A stretch of 64,000 nt of DNA from positions 292,745-356,744 of the forward strand of contig JAHYIO010000027.1 of the NCBI GenBank assembly GCA_020543525.1. Direction: 5' to 3'. This stretch comes from Coriolopsis trogii. Taxonomy: Eukaryota; Basidiomycota; Agaricomycetes; Polyporales; Polyporaceae. The translations under genes and the position numbers were made by a program. This document shows positions 10,444-22,077 of this stretch, piece after piece. How positions within the stretch are numbered: position 1 is the first letter of the stretch; every line of letters begins with the position of its first letter. The notes under the pieces are model-generated. The model was not told where the DNA came from, ran no database searches, and saw only the letters and a program-made list of their open reading frames with translations.

Positions 10444-13149
10444 CTAAGCAGAGAACCTCGCCCTCAGGTACTGCCCCTTGAGCTGCAAGACGGGGATGAT
10501 GAAGACGAACAGGCCAGCAACGATGGCCGCCTCGCACCCGAACGCCTGCAGCGCGCCGTGCGAGGAGACCCAGTCGACCTGGTAGAACGCAACGCTGAAG
10601 CCACCAAAGCTACGGAACAGGTTCAGCAGCGCCGATATCTCGCCCTAAGAGGGAAACACAGGGTGAGAACGTGTCTCGTCCAACGTACGGGCACAAGAGC
10701 GACTCGGAGGCGCACCTGGTATCGGGGGCAGCAGTCGTTGCAGTATGCGTCTGGGTAAGATCAAGGTGTTTAATACAGAACATGAATAGCGAGGATCGGA
10801 CATTCGCGTACAGATGGCAGATGTGTTCACCATGACAGCGAACTGAACGAAAATCCAGCCGACGACGAGCACGGCGATGCTGAAGTGCTTCTCTAGAGAC
10901 GCGCCCTGCAAGATGAAGCCGATGACATAGAGGATGACGGCTGGGTAGCACGCCCTGTGCATGCACATCCACGAAGTCAGCGCGTGTTGGCTCATCGAAG
11001 ACCCGGCTAAAGACTAGAATTGAGGAGGAGGAGCTCACCATAGTCGACATTCGGCTTCGAACACTCCTTTGTTGCGCTGCACCGCGACCTCGAGAAGCCA
11101 GTCGATCAGATATCGGCCGACAATTTCGCCCAGAATGACGGCAACCTATGCATGTTGTATGCGGACGATGAGGGGGTGAGAGTAGAAAGGAAGGATGAGA
11201 GCGCACGATTGAGGAGGCGTACGTTCCCGAGATTTGTATCAGGTCGTAGCCGTACCCAACAGGGGGCGGACGCGCAAGTATGACCGTGTTCGTCACCTGG
11301 ACACCAGGACCATTCTATGAGATGATGAAAGGAGGAGCAAGAAACTGCACGAACGTGTAGGCCTATCCCGAAGCCGAAGAGTACGCCCTGTATATCTTGA
11401 GCATGAGCTGCCACGACGGGATGGGTACGGACATACCTCGAAGAGAAGAGCAGCGACCATGTGTGGCCTCCGTAACACGCGCATCGGGGCCGCCGCTATA
11501 GTCGACCAGGAATCGCGGTAGCGTGCCATGCGGGCTCCTGTGATTCCTATCAAGGTTTCAATGCGATACCTGAGACCGTCACGCTTGAGGCGTAGAGGGT
11601 TGGTGTCCCGCAGGTGGCGATCGTACATCCTGGCAGTGAGTGCGCCATGGAGTTTTCCGGAAGTACACGAACTGACTGTGGACGTACGTTTCTTCCATGC
11701 AGAATGTGACGAGTAAGACCGTGATTGCGCTGATGATGGACCCGATTGCGTATGACCACCTCCAGCTATCGCTCAATGAGACACTGATAATCTCTCGAGG
11801 GAGTATTGAGTCACATACTTTGCTTTAGCGATTAGAAACCCGAGGAAAAAGGGAGCAAGGACAGGAGACAGCACAAAACCCGCGGTCCATATGCTGAGCT
11901 GTAAAGGCAAGTTCACCAATGGGCCTGTCATCAATAGAGCTCATCGACCACGCACCTTGCGAGCTTGTAGGTGCAGAGGGTACATGTCCGCTACGACGTA
12001 CAGGCCCTAAAACCGAGGATGGTCGGCTCAACACAACGTAGCAACCTGATTAAAGGCTACTCACCGAAACCTGTGCGCACGTCCTGTGGTCTCGGTTAGA
12101 TTAGCATTGGGATACTTCTACAGCGACATACGTGAAGAACCCGTTGAGGCAGCGCATTGCTAACGACCGAGCCCAAGATTGTGAGCATTGGCTGGCCTGC
12201 GAGTGTGGCAAGCTCGGAAAATCCGTACCGGCAGACGTGTTGAGGTTGGGTGCGAGGGTCACGCCTATGATTGTTGCCAATCCAATGACCTACATCCAAT
12301 TGGTCCCATGATTGCGCGAGTCATTCAGAATCTCTGCTCACTTGTGACCAAAAAAGGACGGGAAGACGACCATAGCGCCTGATAAACATCACGGCGATGA
12401 CACCACCCCAACCTGCCATAGTATCAACATGTGTTCATCATCTTCAGAACTGCACATACCAAGCAAAAAGATAGCCCAGCTGTATTGACAGAACAGGCAG
12501 GGTCACAGAGGAGGCAATATGAATCATCATGAATGCGTACCTCGAGCCGAGTTGATTCACCCTATTCGGCGTACTGCTGAATTCGGAAGCCATAGCAAAT
12601 ACGGCCGGGATGCCTATGCAGCAATCCTCAGCTGTGAGTAACACCAGACGGAGAAATGCAGTGTGGCTTACCGATGGACGAACTAAAGTCGGGGATCATG
12701 CAAGCCAGAGTGACAACCGTCAGCTGGATACTTTTTCGTATGTTGGTCCACTACGAAACATGGTTAGAGAGTCATAGTGATGACCTGCAGGAGAGGAAAG
12801 GGGTGCATTACGTTCTGAGGGTCGGCTGGGTCATCCGTAGGTTGCGGCCACAGAATCTTGGAGCCGTCTGTGGAGAGCTTGAGACACTTCGCAACCTCAT
12901 TGCCTAACTCTGCCGGAGCAGCCCTGCGGCGTAGGTCATGTCAGGATGGGGGTAGCAGAAGTCACAATGCACTCGCCTGGGATCGAGCACGAGCCTCCCC
13001 GCGTTATCTTCTTGATAGGCCACTAAGAATTGATACATGTCGTCAGACGTAGTGAGGCAGTCGGCTTTGGTCTCCTCGGCTACAGCATCGTCAGCCTCGA
13101 GTGTCTGGTATCCTTTCTCGGGAATCACGTCTGGAGGGCGTTCGGACAT
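10444..13149 (-). CDS. MFS transporter, DHA1/HOL1-like, copy 1
   Basis: Twelve-helix major facilitator of the plasma membrane or vacuole, probably a proton antiporter; substrate unknown. About 19 short exons splice without a stop from ATG 13149 (MSERPPDVIPEKGYQTLE) to the stop at 10444. Landmarks in order: YQEDNAGRLVLDPR, WPQPTDDPADPQN, a first helix near MIPDFSSSI, GWGGVIAVMFIRRYGRLPVL (motif A region), LYVVADMYPLHLQARK, WTAGFVLSPVLAPFFLGF, LRYRIETLIGITGARMARY in the central loop, AVILGEIVGRYLIDW, NLFRSFGGFSVAFYQVDW and IIPVLQLKGQYLRARFSA. The second copy at 25789-28368 shares this architecture. Base composition and intron density are ordinary for the window. The family is certain and the HOL1-type assignment is inference from the cytosolic N-terminus and loop motifs. 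Confidence 0.85.
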
Positions 13150-15680
13150 GCTGCTGACTTGGTGAACAAGGTAGAGGCGAAAAGTCAGGTTCTACAATCG
13201 AGGTGGCACCGTGCGAGTACCCTATTTAAGTCGGGGAGAACTCACATCTCGGACCTATCTCACACCTGTCTTGCGAGAAGACTGCCATGTACTTATAATT
13301 AGCGCATCGACTGGAGTCGGACGAGCTCGTACGAGGGACTCACGCGTTAAGATAGCTTGTACGTCTCAGCGGTGTTCGAGGTGGTGACTCTCCGCCGCAG
13401 TTCAACTGCTAAAACGCCCTGGGTTAGTATATTATATCGAGGCACTTCACGGTACATACCATTCCAAGGTCTTCCTTGGCACTTGCCCTTGATCGCGCGC
13501 ATCCAGAACGAATTCAGTATCCGTTCGCTTGGACTGGGAGAAAGGTTCACTGCCATTGACAACGCGTTCCGCTGTGAGAAGACCTGTGTCATACAAACAG
13601 GAATGCAACTCACAAGGATCGGAAATCCGAGCTGCATTTGGCCACAACTCACAGAGGCAGAGCATGCGAAGATTCATACGGGTCCCCGATAGCGGTCTGC
13701 CACAGTCACACGCGCTGGTATGTGAGCGTTCCATGAGGATGACATTGAGACGCGGTAGCCAAACGAAAGGCAGAGGTCTAACGTCAGTAGTATAAGGCCT
13801 CTTGGCGATGGTGTTGTGAGACAGGGGACTCATCAACAAGGTTTCTCTTGCCAGTGCCACGAGTGTTATGCGAGCGCTGAGACGCCCTCCTGCTTCTGTA
13901 CCATCATCTTGAAATCCGACACACTCATCCCCTCGATTTTGGCATGCATTACTCTGTTCTGAGCTACCTGAACCCCGAAAAAGGTGGGACCACACTGCTA
14001 CGATATGGGGGCGGAGGACATTCTACGACGAGGCTACATGCGACGCGATGCCCAGGCTTGACATGATGGCACGTCCCTCTTCCAATCCAAACGAGTCGCT
14101 CAAAACTCACCTGCAAATACCCCAGGGCAACAGTGTCCTCCTAGACATACACACGTCGATCCGGAAAGACGCTTACGAACGCTATGAGTGCCTCTCCATT
14201 GCTAGAGTGACTCGAGTTGTCGGCGGAGATTGGTCTGCCGTCACTGACTGCCGTACTTTCGCACCTGGAGCTCAGAAATGTGGATGGTGAGTACTCTCTC
14301 CAATGTTCTGTCGGCGTTGAGTACGGGGGCCTCGATGTAGCAGACAATGGTCGTTGATGTTTGCTAATGTTCACCTCGGAAGCTGTCCACAGACGCGCGC
14401 TTCGTTCGCCAAAGTGACGTACCCGTCTCGTCCGTACTCCATCAACACGTGTTTTGCAAACGCACTTGTTGTGTTTTTTCAGCGCATCTTTTCCCGTTGC
14501 TGCTGTTGTCTTGTTCCAAATGAGAGCGCTCACAACTTGATGATTTGCAGGGTGCAGGTTTAGCAGTCTGGTAGGATATTGTCGTATGGCTCGCGTTCGC
14601 AAACTGCGCGTTATTCGAATAAATGAAGCACTCGGACCTAAGAGCGTGGCGACCTTGCGTTGACCGTACAGTCAGGTGAGGGACAGGACCCAATCGATCA
14701 CGCAGGAAGGGGCGCCATGTAACGACCAAACACAGGCGTGTCAGAGAGTAAAGGCCTCTGCATAGTATTCGAGTCTTCTAGTGTGGTCTTGCCTTCGCAT
14801 TCTCCGACGGTGGTTGGTTGCGGGGAAAGGGAAGGCAAGACTGCCCCGGAAGACTGCATCCCATTCAAGCAAAGTAGACGCCGCAACGCACGGCGCGCAC
14901 CATGTATACCATCACAGGGACATTGACAGTGATACTGTATGCGACGCTGGTCTCTCATTCCGGACTCGGACTCCACTATTTTGTCCACATTTCTGGCGAT
15001 CTACCGTCTACACCACGAAGAGAACGTCTTATAAGCGCTATCGTGTGCGGCAGCGGATTCTCCCTTTTCATGATACGTCCCTGATGTCCGGTCAGGCAAC
15101 AGCCTCGTGGTGCTTTATCGCGGAGTGAAGGGCTTGGGACTAAAACCCATGATGAGCCACGTCTGTCCTTGCAGCGCCGTACGGAGGCTCAGGTCAGGGG
15201 CGGCCTCAATTTGACAGCGCAGGCGGCCCGTGAAGAGGACGACCTTGACGGTGGCCAGGCTTCCTTGCACGACAAAGAAACTGTTGGTCTGCGCTTTGTG
15301 GTGATTGTTGACGACAACCATACAGGGACATTATGTGTAAAGCGTCCAAGCGCCCTCCATAGGCCTCTAACCAGGTCACCTATAGACCGGAACTGGGTAC
15401 CAATTCATTCACACGGATCGTGAGTGGGCGGGGGCAAGTAATGACTTCAATGTTATGTGCTAAAGCGCGTCTTAGGCATGGGTGACCTGCGAGGTATGAC
15501 GGACGAGTCAGGGTTTCCCGCGGCCCGAGTCTTGCCTTTGCCGAGTGGCTTGGATAAAGGGAAGTTGAACCGCGTCCAAACTGTTCATCTCCTACCACAC
15601 TCTCGTCTCCATCCACGCCCCGCTTCTCTTTCCCGTCTCCATCAACATCACCACTCAACTACCCCCCCCCAAAAAAAAAA
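13150..15680. other. Gene-poor region with a decayed coding remnant
   Basis: No complete gene can be built. On the minus strand about 13868-13955 reads NRVMHAKIEGMSVSDFKMM followed by VQKQEGVSALA and a stop, preceded by a tag/cag-type acceptor. A related tail lies at about 18507-18570. Near 14800-14890 (minus) a GMQSSGAVLPS...TTVGECEG stretch pairs with GMQSPEAIILS...LTIVGRMEG at about 19270-19350. These look like matching exons of one family, at least one of them degenerate. See findings. Confidence 0.4.
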
Positions 15681-15682
15681 AT
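15661..15682 (+). repeat. C9-A11 homopolymer junction at the zinc-finger start codon
   Basis: A run of nine C is followed by eleven A, the last A being that of the ATG at 15681. It gives the start an A-rich context but is also a slippage-prone site. Confidence 0.8.
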
Positions 15683-16719
15683 GTGCGATGAGGCGTGGAA
15701 GCGATTTCTCGTCGACCCTGCCCAAAAAGGACCTGGGCAAAGCAATGGCACGCGTGGAAGGACCAAGAGAAAAGCCTCAACAATGGAGGACTTTGAGGTA
15801 CGTTGTTGTTTCGTGCTCCCGTCTTCTACGTAGTAAATGCCCTCCCCCCTTCAACAAGCAAATTGAAGCGGAAATATCCCCACCAAGCAAGAGGTTCACA
15901 TTTGCCGACCCAAGGTTGAGATTCGCGGACGCTGCGAACCTGACTTTGAACTCCCCGGTGGAGTTATCTTCGCCTTTCGCGCGTATGAATGCTCCTGGGG
16001 GCATCGTACTTAAGCCATGCGAAAGTGCTTCCGAATACGATGCATGGGCAGCCTTCGGTGCGGCTTTCTTTTCTCCCCCGTCAGAGTTTACGGTCAGTTT
16101 GGCGGTCGTTGCGCCTTCCCCGGTTGAGCATGTCGTTGGCAGCTGCCCAGATCACGACTTCCAGTTGCCTGGATACAGGTTCATGGATTTACTTCCTGAA
16201 CCCCCTGCCAAGGGGACGGGACGTGGGATTGAGCATCTTCAACCATACATTGTTTGCGAGACGAGTCTCCAAAGCACTACCATACGCTGTTTCCAGTCGA
16301 AGTGCCTGGATCCCCAGTTCAAAGACTTCACGATGACGCAACCATGCGAGGAGATGCTTGACCTTCGCGATATTGCGGCCTGTCTCGATCACCTGATGAA
16401 CGGCCACTATCCAAAAGGGCACCGCGACAACGGCGCGGTCCGACCTTGTCTCGCTCCAGGTTGCCCGAAGATGGCCAGCGCGACGGAGATGAAGCGTCAT
16501 TGGTGTCAAGTGCACCTCAAGATCAAGTTCAAGTGTCCCGACGATGGGCCTGGAGGGTGCCAAAAAGAGATGAATCGCTGGCAAGAATTCTTCGATAAGC
16601 ACGGTGCTTGCGTAAGTTGCTTCGCTCTTCAAACACGACTTCTCGCTCACAATCTGCATTTCCCCTCTCAGATCCGCAGGGTCAGAGAGAGACAGCTGGC
16701 CGCCCAAGCCACAGCATGA
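15681..16719 (+). CDS. C2H2-like zinc-finger protein, copy 1
   Basis: Exons 15681-15797, 15859-16611 and 16672-16719 give 305 residues. The N-terminus is basic (MCDEAWKRF, GRTKRKAS). The C-terminal third has three Cys/His modules: IRCFQSKCLD with a following CLDHLMNGHYP, PCLAPGCPKM with KRHWCQVHL (Cys-x4-Cys ... His-x5-His), and CPDDGPGGCQKE. The product ends in RRVRERQLAAQATA. The same three-exon layout, with the last intron immediately after a Cys codon, occurs in the paralogue at 20294-21414. The first intron uses an AAG acceptor, which is the less certain junction; the tag three codes further upstream would bring an immediate stop. Probably a nuclear DNA- or RNA-binding protein, but no named family is recognised. 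Confidence 0.68.
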
Positions 16720-19700
16720 AGCAAGGGGATCGGACGAACTAGAATACTGCCCACAGCCCGCTGACAAGCTCGTCATTCCATTCTTCTCCACCCCATACCG
16801 TATCGCCACACGCTCGAGTGGTGCTCCATCCTTACTCCTCACTCATGCTCACCACGACTCACGACCTCTTGATTGGACTTCCTTCTGTTGGACATATACA
16901 CCTTAACCAAACCTGCACGACCGACCAATCACATATCTAATCCCTGTACATATACCATTGTGCTCTACCTATGCCTCATACATTCTCGGCTCATTTGTAT
17001 GCTTATATACCCGCTCACCGTCTTCATCGTAGGAATCTCTCACCTCCCGGTGCCCCCATTGTGCTCGTTCCTTCGTACTACAGCCTCGCGCTGGTTGGTG
17101 TCATCCGATGCGAGCAGCTATCAGTCGTACGATCTATCGAATAAAGTGCTGCTGCCTCGTATCGCGCTCATGTGCTTACCATGCTCGTCAATCTAACGGC
17201 ATTGGCAATGCTATGCATGTGCTCCGCCAGGACACCTTACAGCGCTCGGGCACATCCGCTGCTGACTGGACGCCCGGCACCGTGGATAGTGAACACGACC
17301 TCGTCTACCCAAGAGCACAAGAGACGCAGACCGACGTCGGCAGACCGGTCGGGGTAGCAGGAAGTATCGGCAGACTGAGAGACAACGGAGATGCACCCGT
17401 TGCTACGCTGAACAAAGGTTCGACGATACCCACTGCTCATCATCTCGCTAGCACTCAGGCTGGACGCCAAGTCACCATGGTCGAAGACGTGCGTGACTTT
17501 CGACATCTGCGTATACTAGCATGCCAGCCTTTATGACGTTCGCGGTGAACGTGATAACTCGCAGACATCACTGGCTGAGACGCGTAACGAGTAGATGTAA
17601 CCACCGACGGGCGTAGGCAGTGAGAATGAGCTACATATAGGCAGGATTTGTAACAGCACCAGGACATACTGCCTTCTGGCGAGTCCGCACGTGCGAGATC
17701 GTAGTATCGGTACCTCACCATTGGTTCCATCCAACGGCTTGCACGGAAGGTAACGGAGGCCCGAGTCGTTAGGTTCCGACTCGAGGATTGTGGGCTCGAA
17801 TATGGTTACTTACTCTGAGCGGGCATGGCCTAGTAAACAATAGCATGGATTCTAGTTGAACTTCGAAGGGAGGTACTGCAAAAAAGCTACATTGGGTCAG
17901 CATGAATGCCCATGACTCTCTTCACACAACACACACGTATGGGGAAATGTATTCTCCCCTAGGCAGGTCTTAAAGTGCTCCTGGAGGGATGGGCCACCCT
18001 TCCTCGCTCAAGTCCTGTGCATAGTTACGCATCACCGACTCGGTCGCCCACCTAGATTCTCTTCACTGGCTTCCTCGCTCACCTTCGCTAGTGAGCTGGC
18101 TGCGACGTCTAACGCGCACTTGTCAGCTGCGTGGTATGCGTGACGATCTGAAAGAGAGAACGTGTCTGTGTGCACGATCTTGGCCGCCGGCGAACACCGA
18201 CTGTTCCGGCTCGTGTCGGGTGCACCTCCTTCGGCGACGCGCACGCGGCGCACTGGCAGCGACTAGTAATCAGTAGGTTGTGTAGGTGTTTGTGTAAGCT
18301 GCTAGGTTGACTTTGCCCGACGATTAATCGTTTAACGATACATTCAGTATCCATCATGGACTTACTGACATGTTGTCGCTCTGTCAAGTCAAGTAGGTGT
18401 CCCATCCTGGTCGGAGTCGTTCCGGATCGAGGAGATCCACCTCGTCTAGGTGGTCATACAAGCCCGACAGCGTCTCAGGAGGGAGACTTGCGCGTCACAG
18501 CATAGTAACTGAGGCGCCCTCCTGTTTCCATGCCATCATCTCAAAATCCGACGAGACCCCTGCACTCAGATCTGGTTGTTATGACTAGCTTCCAGTCACG
18601 CAGATATTAGCAGCAAGTGGAAACGCCTCGGTTGCGCAAGACATTGGGTGACATGCCAGAACGGAGCTCTGCCATGAACCCGACGTAGGTCCGGCATGTA
18701 TGACAGTACATCCCCCTATTGAAGCCCGAAGAGATGCGGGACGCTCACCATAGTCTGCTCTAGAGCATGTTTTCCAACAAATACGCCCGGTTCTACCCCT
18801 CAAGGGGTTGTGAAACTCCGTCAGCTCCAGTGTGCTTTGCAGTTGTGACTCGGTGTGGGCAAAGTTGAGTTGGTCCTGGCCCTGATGGACTCGATTATTC
18901 ATGTCTTGGCTCGGAGATGCAGATGTGAGTGCGTCTCGCGAAAGTCTCTACAGGCGTTGAGTATAGAGGAGTCTCGATGAGGCAGGCCAGGGATGGTCGT
19001 CGATTTTGCTATTGTCCCCCTCGGAGCACATCGGAACGCGCATCGCTCGGGCGCTCTACTTGCCGAGGTGAGTCTCCCGAAATAGTCTCAGTGTTCGTCT
19101 GGACTGTACAGTGTACTCTATCAAACCGTATACGATCAGCATGTATGGTGTTCTGGATGATGTATATTGGATTCTTAGCCGTCGTGTCTTGCTAGGGGGA
19201 ACAGAGCGCTCATGAAACAATGATCCAACAGGCCTTATACCCCAGGAGTTCGTTCAGTATCTGGAGATAACTCCCTCCATTCTCCCGACGATGGTGAGTT
19301 TTGGGAAAGGGGAGAGTATGATTGCTTCAGGAGACTGCATTCCATAAGCGACAGAGTATCCGAGGACGGTGCACGATGTATGCGCACGGCCCAGGAGATA
19401 CGTGACGATGTATATTTGATTGTTGTGATGAATGTTAGGAGCCCACCTTGCTGGATTGTTGTACAAGGTTCGTCTGCTGCCCTTCCAGAACAGAGATTGA
19501 CATCGCGCTTACTACATATCTAGATAGTCTGCTTGGAAAGAATTCGTTGTGTGCCCTCGCGCCACACTGACATCGGAACGAATCAAGCCGATAACTTCAT
19601 GAGCAGCACCCGCTTTTGGTCCCGCATTTCCTTTGGTGTCCAGACCGAGGCATCAGTTGCCTCAATGCCAACGTTCGAGACACGCGATGCGCGATGTCAT

Positions 19701-20293
19701 GCTGCCACGGGTACAATTCTAAATCTCGATGACTGCTTGTCGTATGCGGCAGTCGGTCAGCGATGCAGGGCCAGAATCACAAAGAGCTATACCTGCGCAC
19801 GCAGGTTGACGCGCTATGTGTATATGTAAATGCCCCAGGATAGGCTGGTTTCAGGGCCGAGGCATAGGTAGTCAGCGGCCTGCCAAGCGACCATGCCGAA
19901 GAATTGTAAAGCTTTGTTGGTTAGCAAGACAAAGGTGTAGTGGAGTGCGCTTTGTGGGGAATGCTAACGATACAGCAGCGGAGTTGTGGTGGATATAGCG
20001 TGGAAGCGCTCCCGAGTACGGTTTGCCCTCGACGTGGGCCTGATACAATGCAAGCGATTATCAGTGAGTAACCAAGAAGGATTTGTGGCCTTCGTCAAGG
20101 CTGAGGAAACCCCATAGGCGCGGAAGTTCGGGGACTCTGTGAAGTTCCACGCGGCCCGGGGCGCAGGATGATAAAAGTCGAACTTGGCCCTTCCACCACT
20201 CCAACCGCAACCAACATTGCGTCAACATCCGTCGCCCCTTCCTCCCCAACTCCATTTCCCCTGTCATCACTTGTCTAACTATACGACCACGCA
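16720..20293. other. Gene-poor region between the zinc-finger paralogues
   Basis: About 3.5 kb without a gene that I can assemble. It contains the second set of the decayed coding fragments mentioned for 13150-15680: SSDFEMMAWKQEGASVTML then stop near 18507-18570 (minus), and the GMQSPEAIILS fragment near 19270-19350 (minus). A further coding-like stretch reads VWTPKEMRDQKRVLLMKLSA then stop near 19580-19650 (minus). Together they suggest the relics of one or two genes on the minus strand. Confidence 0.35.
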
Positions 20294-21414
20294 ATGTCCT
20301 TGAAAGAGGATCCCGTGTTGTCTCAATTCCTCGTGCCAAGTGTTCTCGAGGACCTAGACGAGAGCGACAGACCTGCTACTCCCTCCACCCCACGCCAATA
20401 CCGACGTGCCCCCCTTGTTATTAGCGCAAGCTTCGAATTGACGGAGTCAGTCGCGTGGCAGCTGGAGGATCGAAAGCGTAAGCGCGAAGCTGGGGAGCTG
20501 GATGAAGAGGTACGTGTTCGTTCTGCCCAGTTGCTTGTCCAGTGTAGTCATGCTTCTGTCAGGACGACCTAGGTATTTGGAGTAGCACTCTGAAGAGGAA
20601 GAGGATCCTAGAGCCAGGTCTTTGGAACGCTCGCGATCTAACCAATCTCGACAGTGACTGCGACCACGGTCCATCAGAACCGAATGGCCAGTCACAATGG
20701 GGCCCCGGCTTCGAGGACTCTGCTGTCTTCTCCCCACCGCTTGATACATTGGCACCCTCCGAGTTGTCAGGCCCCGACCTCCACTTTGACCACGGAGATG
20801 AGGAGACACAAGGCTGTTCATCAACAAGCCACGACAACGACGACGACGTTGGGGCGTTCTCTGCTCCTGATGGCGGTGAGCCGATCCAGGCTGCAGGTCC
20901 TCGGCGTACTACTCCAACGTATCCCAACTACGACGTCCTGCCTAGACTCCCGGACAAAGCCAAGGACAAACGCAAGAAATATTACACCGACCTTCAGCCC
21001 TACGTTGTCTTCCCCGGCGATATACAAGTCGTGCCGTGCATTGTAGTCGGTTGCCCACAACTCCTCGACCTCGGTAACTTGGCAAAGTCCATGAATCATC
21101 TGCGATCACACCATCCAATCAAAAGTAACAAGGCACGTCAACTGTGCGTGGTTCAAGGCTGTGGCAAAGAGCAGTTCTACAACCCTCTGGTGACTGCTCA
21201 TTACTTCAACGGACACCTCGGTTTGATTTGCGAGTGTCCCGACGTCGAGGGCTGTGGAGGTACCGAGATTCGGGCCGACGAATTCTGGAAGAAACACATG
21301 GCCTGTGTGAGTCGTCGAGTCGTTGATGACTGCCAAACCCAATCGCTCATGTTCTTTCTCATATAGATCGAGAGGGTCCGAGAGCGCCAGCTCGCCGCAC
21401 GAGCTGCGAACTGA
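20294..21414 (+). CDS. C2H2-like zinc-finger protein, copy 2
   Basis: Exons 20294-20509, 20563-21306 and 21367-21414 give 335 residues with perfect phases. The N-terminal half is acidic and Ser/Pro-rich with a basic patch (TLKRKRI). The C-terminal module has VPCIVVGCPQLLD with SMNHLRSHHP, then LCVVQGCGKEQ with AHYFNGHL (Cys-x4-Cys ... His-x4-His), then CECPDVEGCGG and EFWKKHMAC. The last exon encodes IERVRERQLAARAAN, nearly the same as the tail of copy 1 at 15681-16719. The spacing of Cys and His pairs and the shared intron after the final Cys codon show common descent. Likely nuclear and nucleic-acid binding; role unknown. Confidence 0.75.
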
Positions 21415-22077
21415 CGGATCGACGACGATCTTCACACGCATCGGGAGGACCATGTCTAATTCCATTTCTTTACGATACGGTCACATTACTCAGGTAGCCC
21501 TACGTCTTGACTACTCACTTTTTCTCTGGTTACGACTCCGGACCGGACTTTGTTATAATGTACATATATAGCATACCCAACTCCCACATCGACTCGTGTA
21601 CATATTCCACATGGCTCTCCACACCCCCCATCCGAAAGGCGTCGATCGCCCGCCCACTTGTATTTGTAGATATATACTGACCACCCTTTTTGTAAGCTAT
21701 CCTATCCGCTCCACAATCGTATTGCGTCTTTCTTGTGCTCCTGACACGAGACAACAGCCGTCCTTTGGTGAACGCTTAGAAGTTGGTTAGTGCGAGTGGC
21801 TGTCCGAACTAGACGTGAACCACCCCCGCGTATCAGATTCAATGATTCCGCCACAACAATCTGCAGGCGCACGAGGAACCGCAGGCCTAGCCAAACCGAC
21901 GGCCAACGGGCTTTCCAGCTCACCATATTCGGGAAAATGGCATCTATTGACGCGAAAGCAATGCATGCGAATGCAGAGTCCAACAAGTACTAGTGCTACA
22001 ACAAGAAAGCAAGAGATGATACACCAAACCACAACCGAGCGGAAGAACTATTAGTCCACACGAACCACGATACATAC
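21415..22077. other. Convergent intergenic gap
   Basis: Lies between the 3' ends of the zinc-finger copy 2 (plus) and Sin1 (minus). Only short frames and AT-richer stretches typical of 3' flanks are seen. Confidence 0.5.

Noticed and set aside
10444..13149. MFS copy 1 as a pseudogene, because its longest frames are short and scattered
   Set aside because: Splicing about 19 small exons by consensus sites yields an uninterrupted transporter with all family motifs.
15457..15680. N-terminal extension of the zinc-finger copy 1 frame to 15457
   Set aside because: It would translate the homopolymer tract and a pyrimidine-rich 5' UTR. The ATG at 15681 in another frame, with an intron, gives the layout shared with copy 2.
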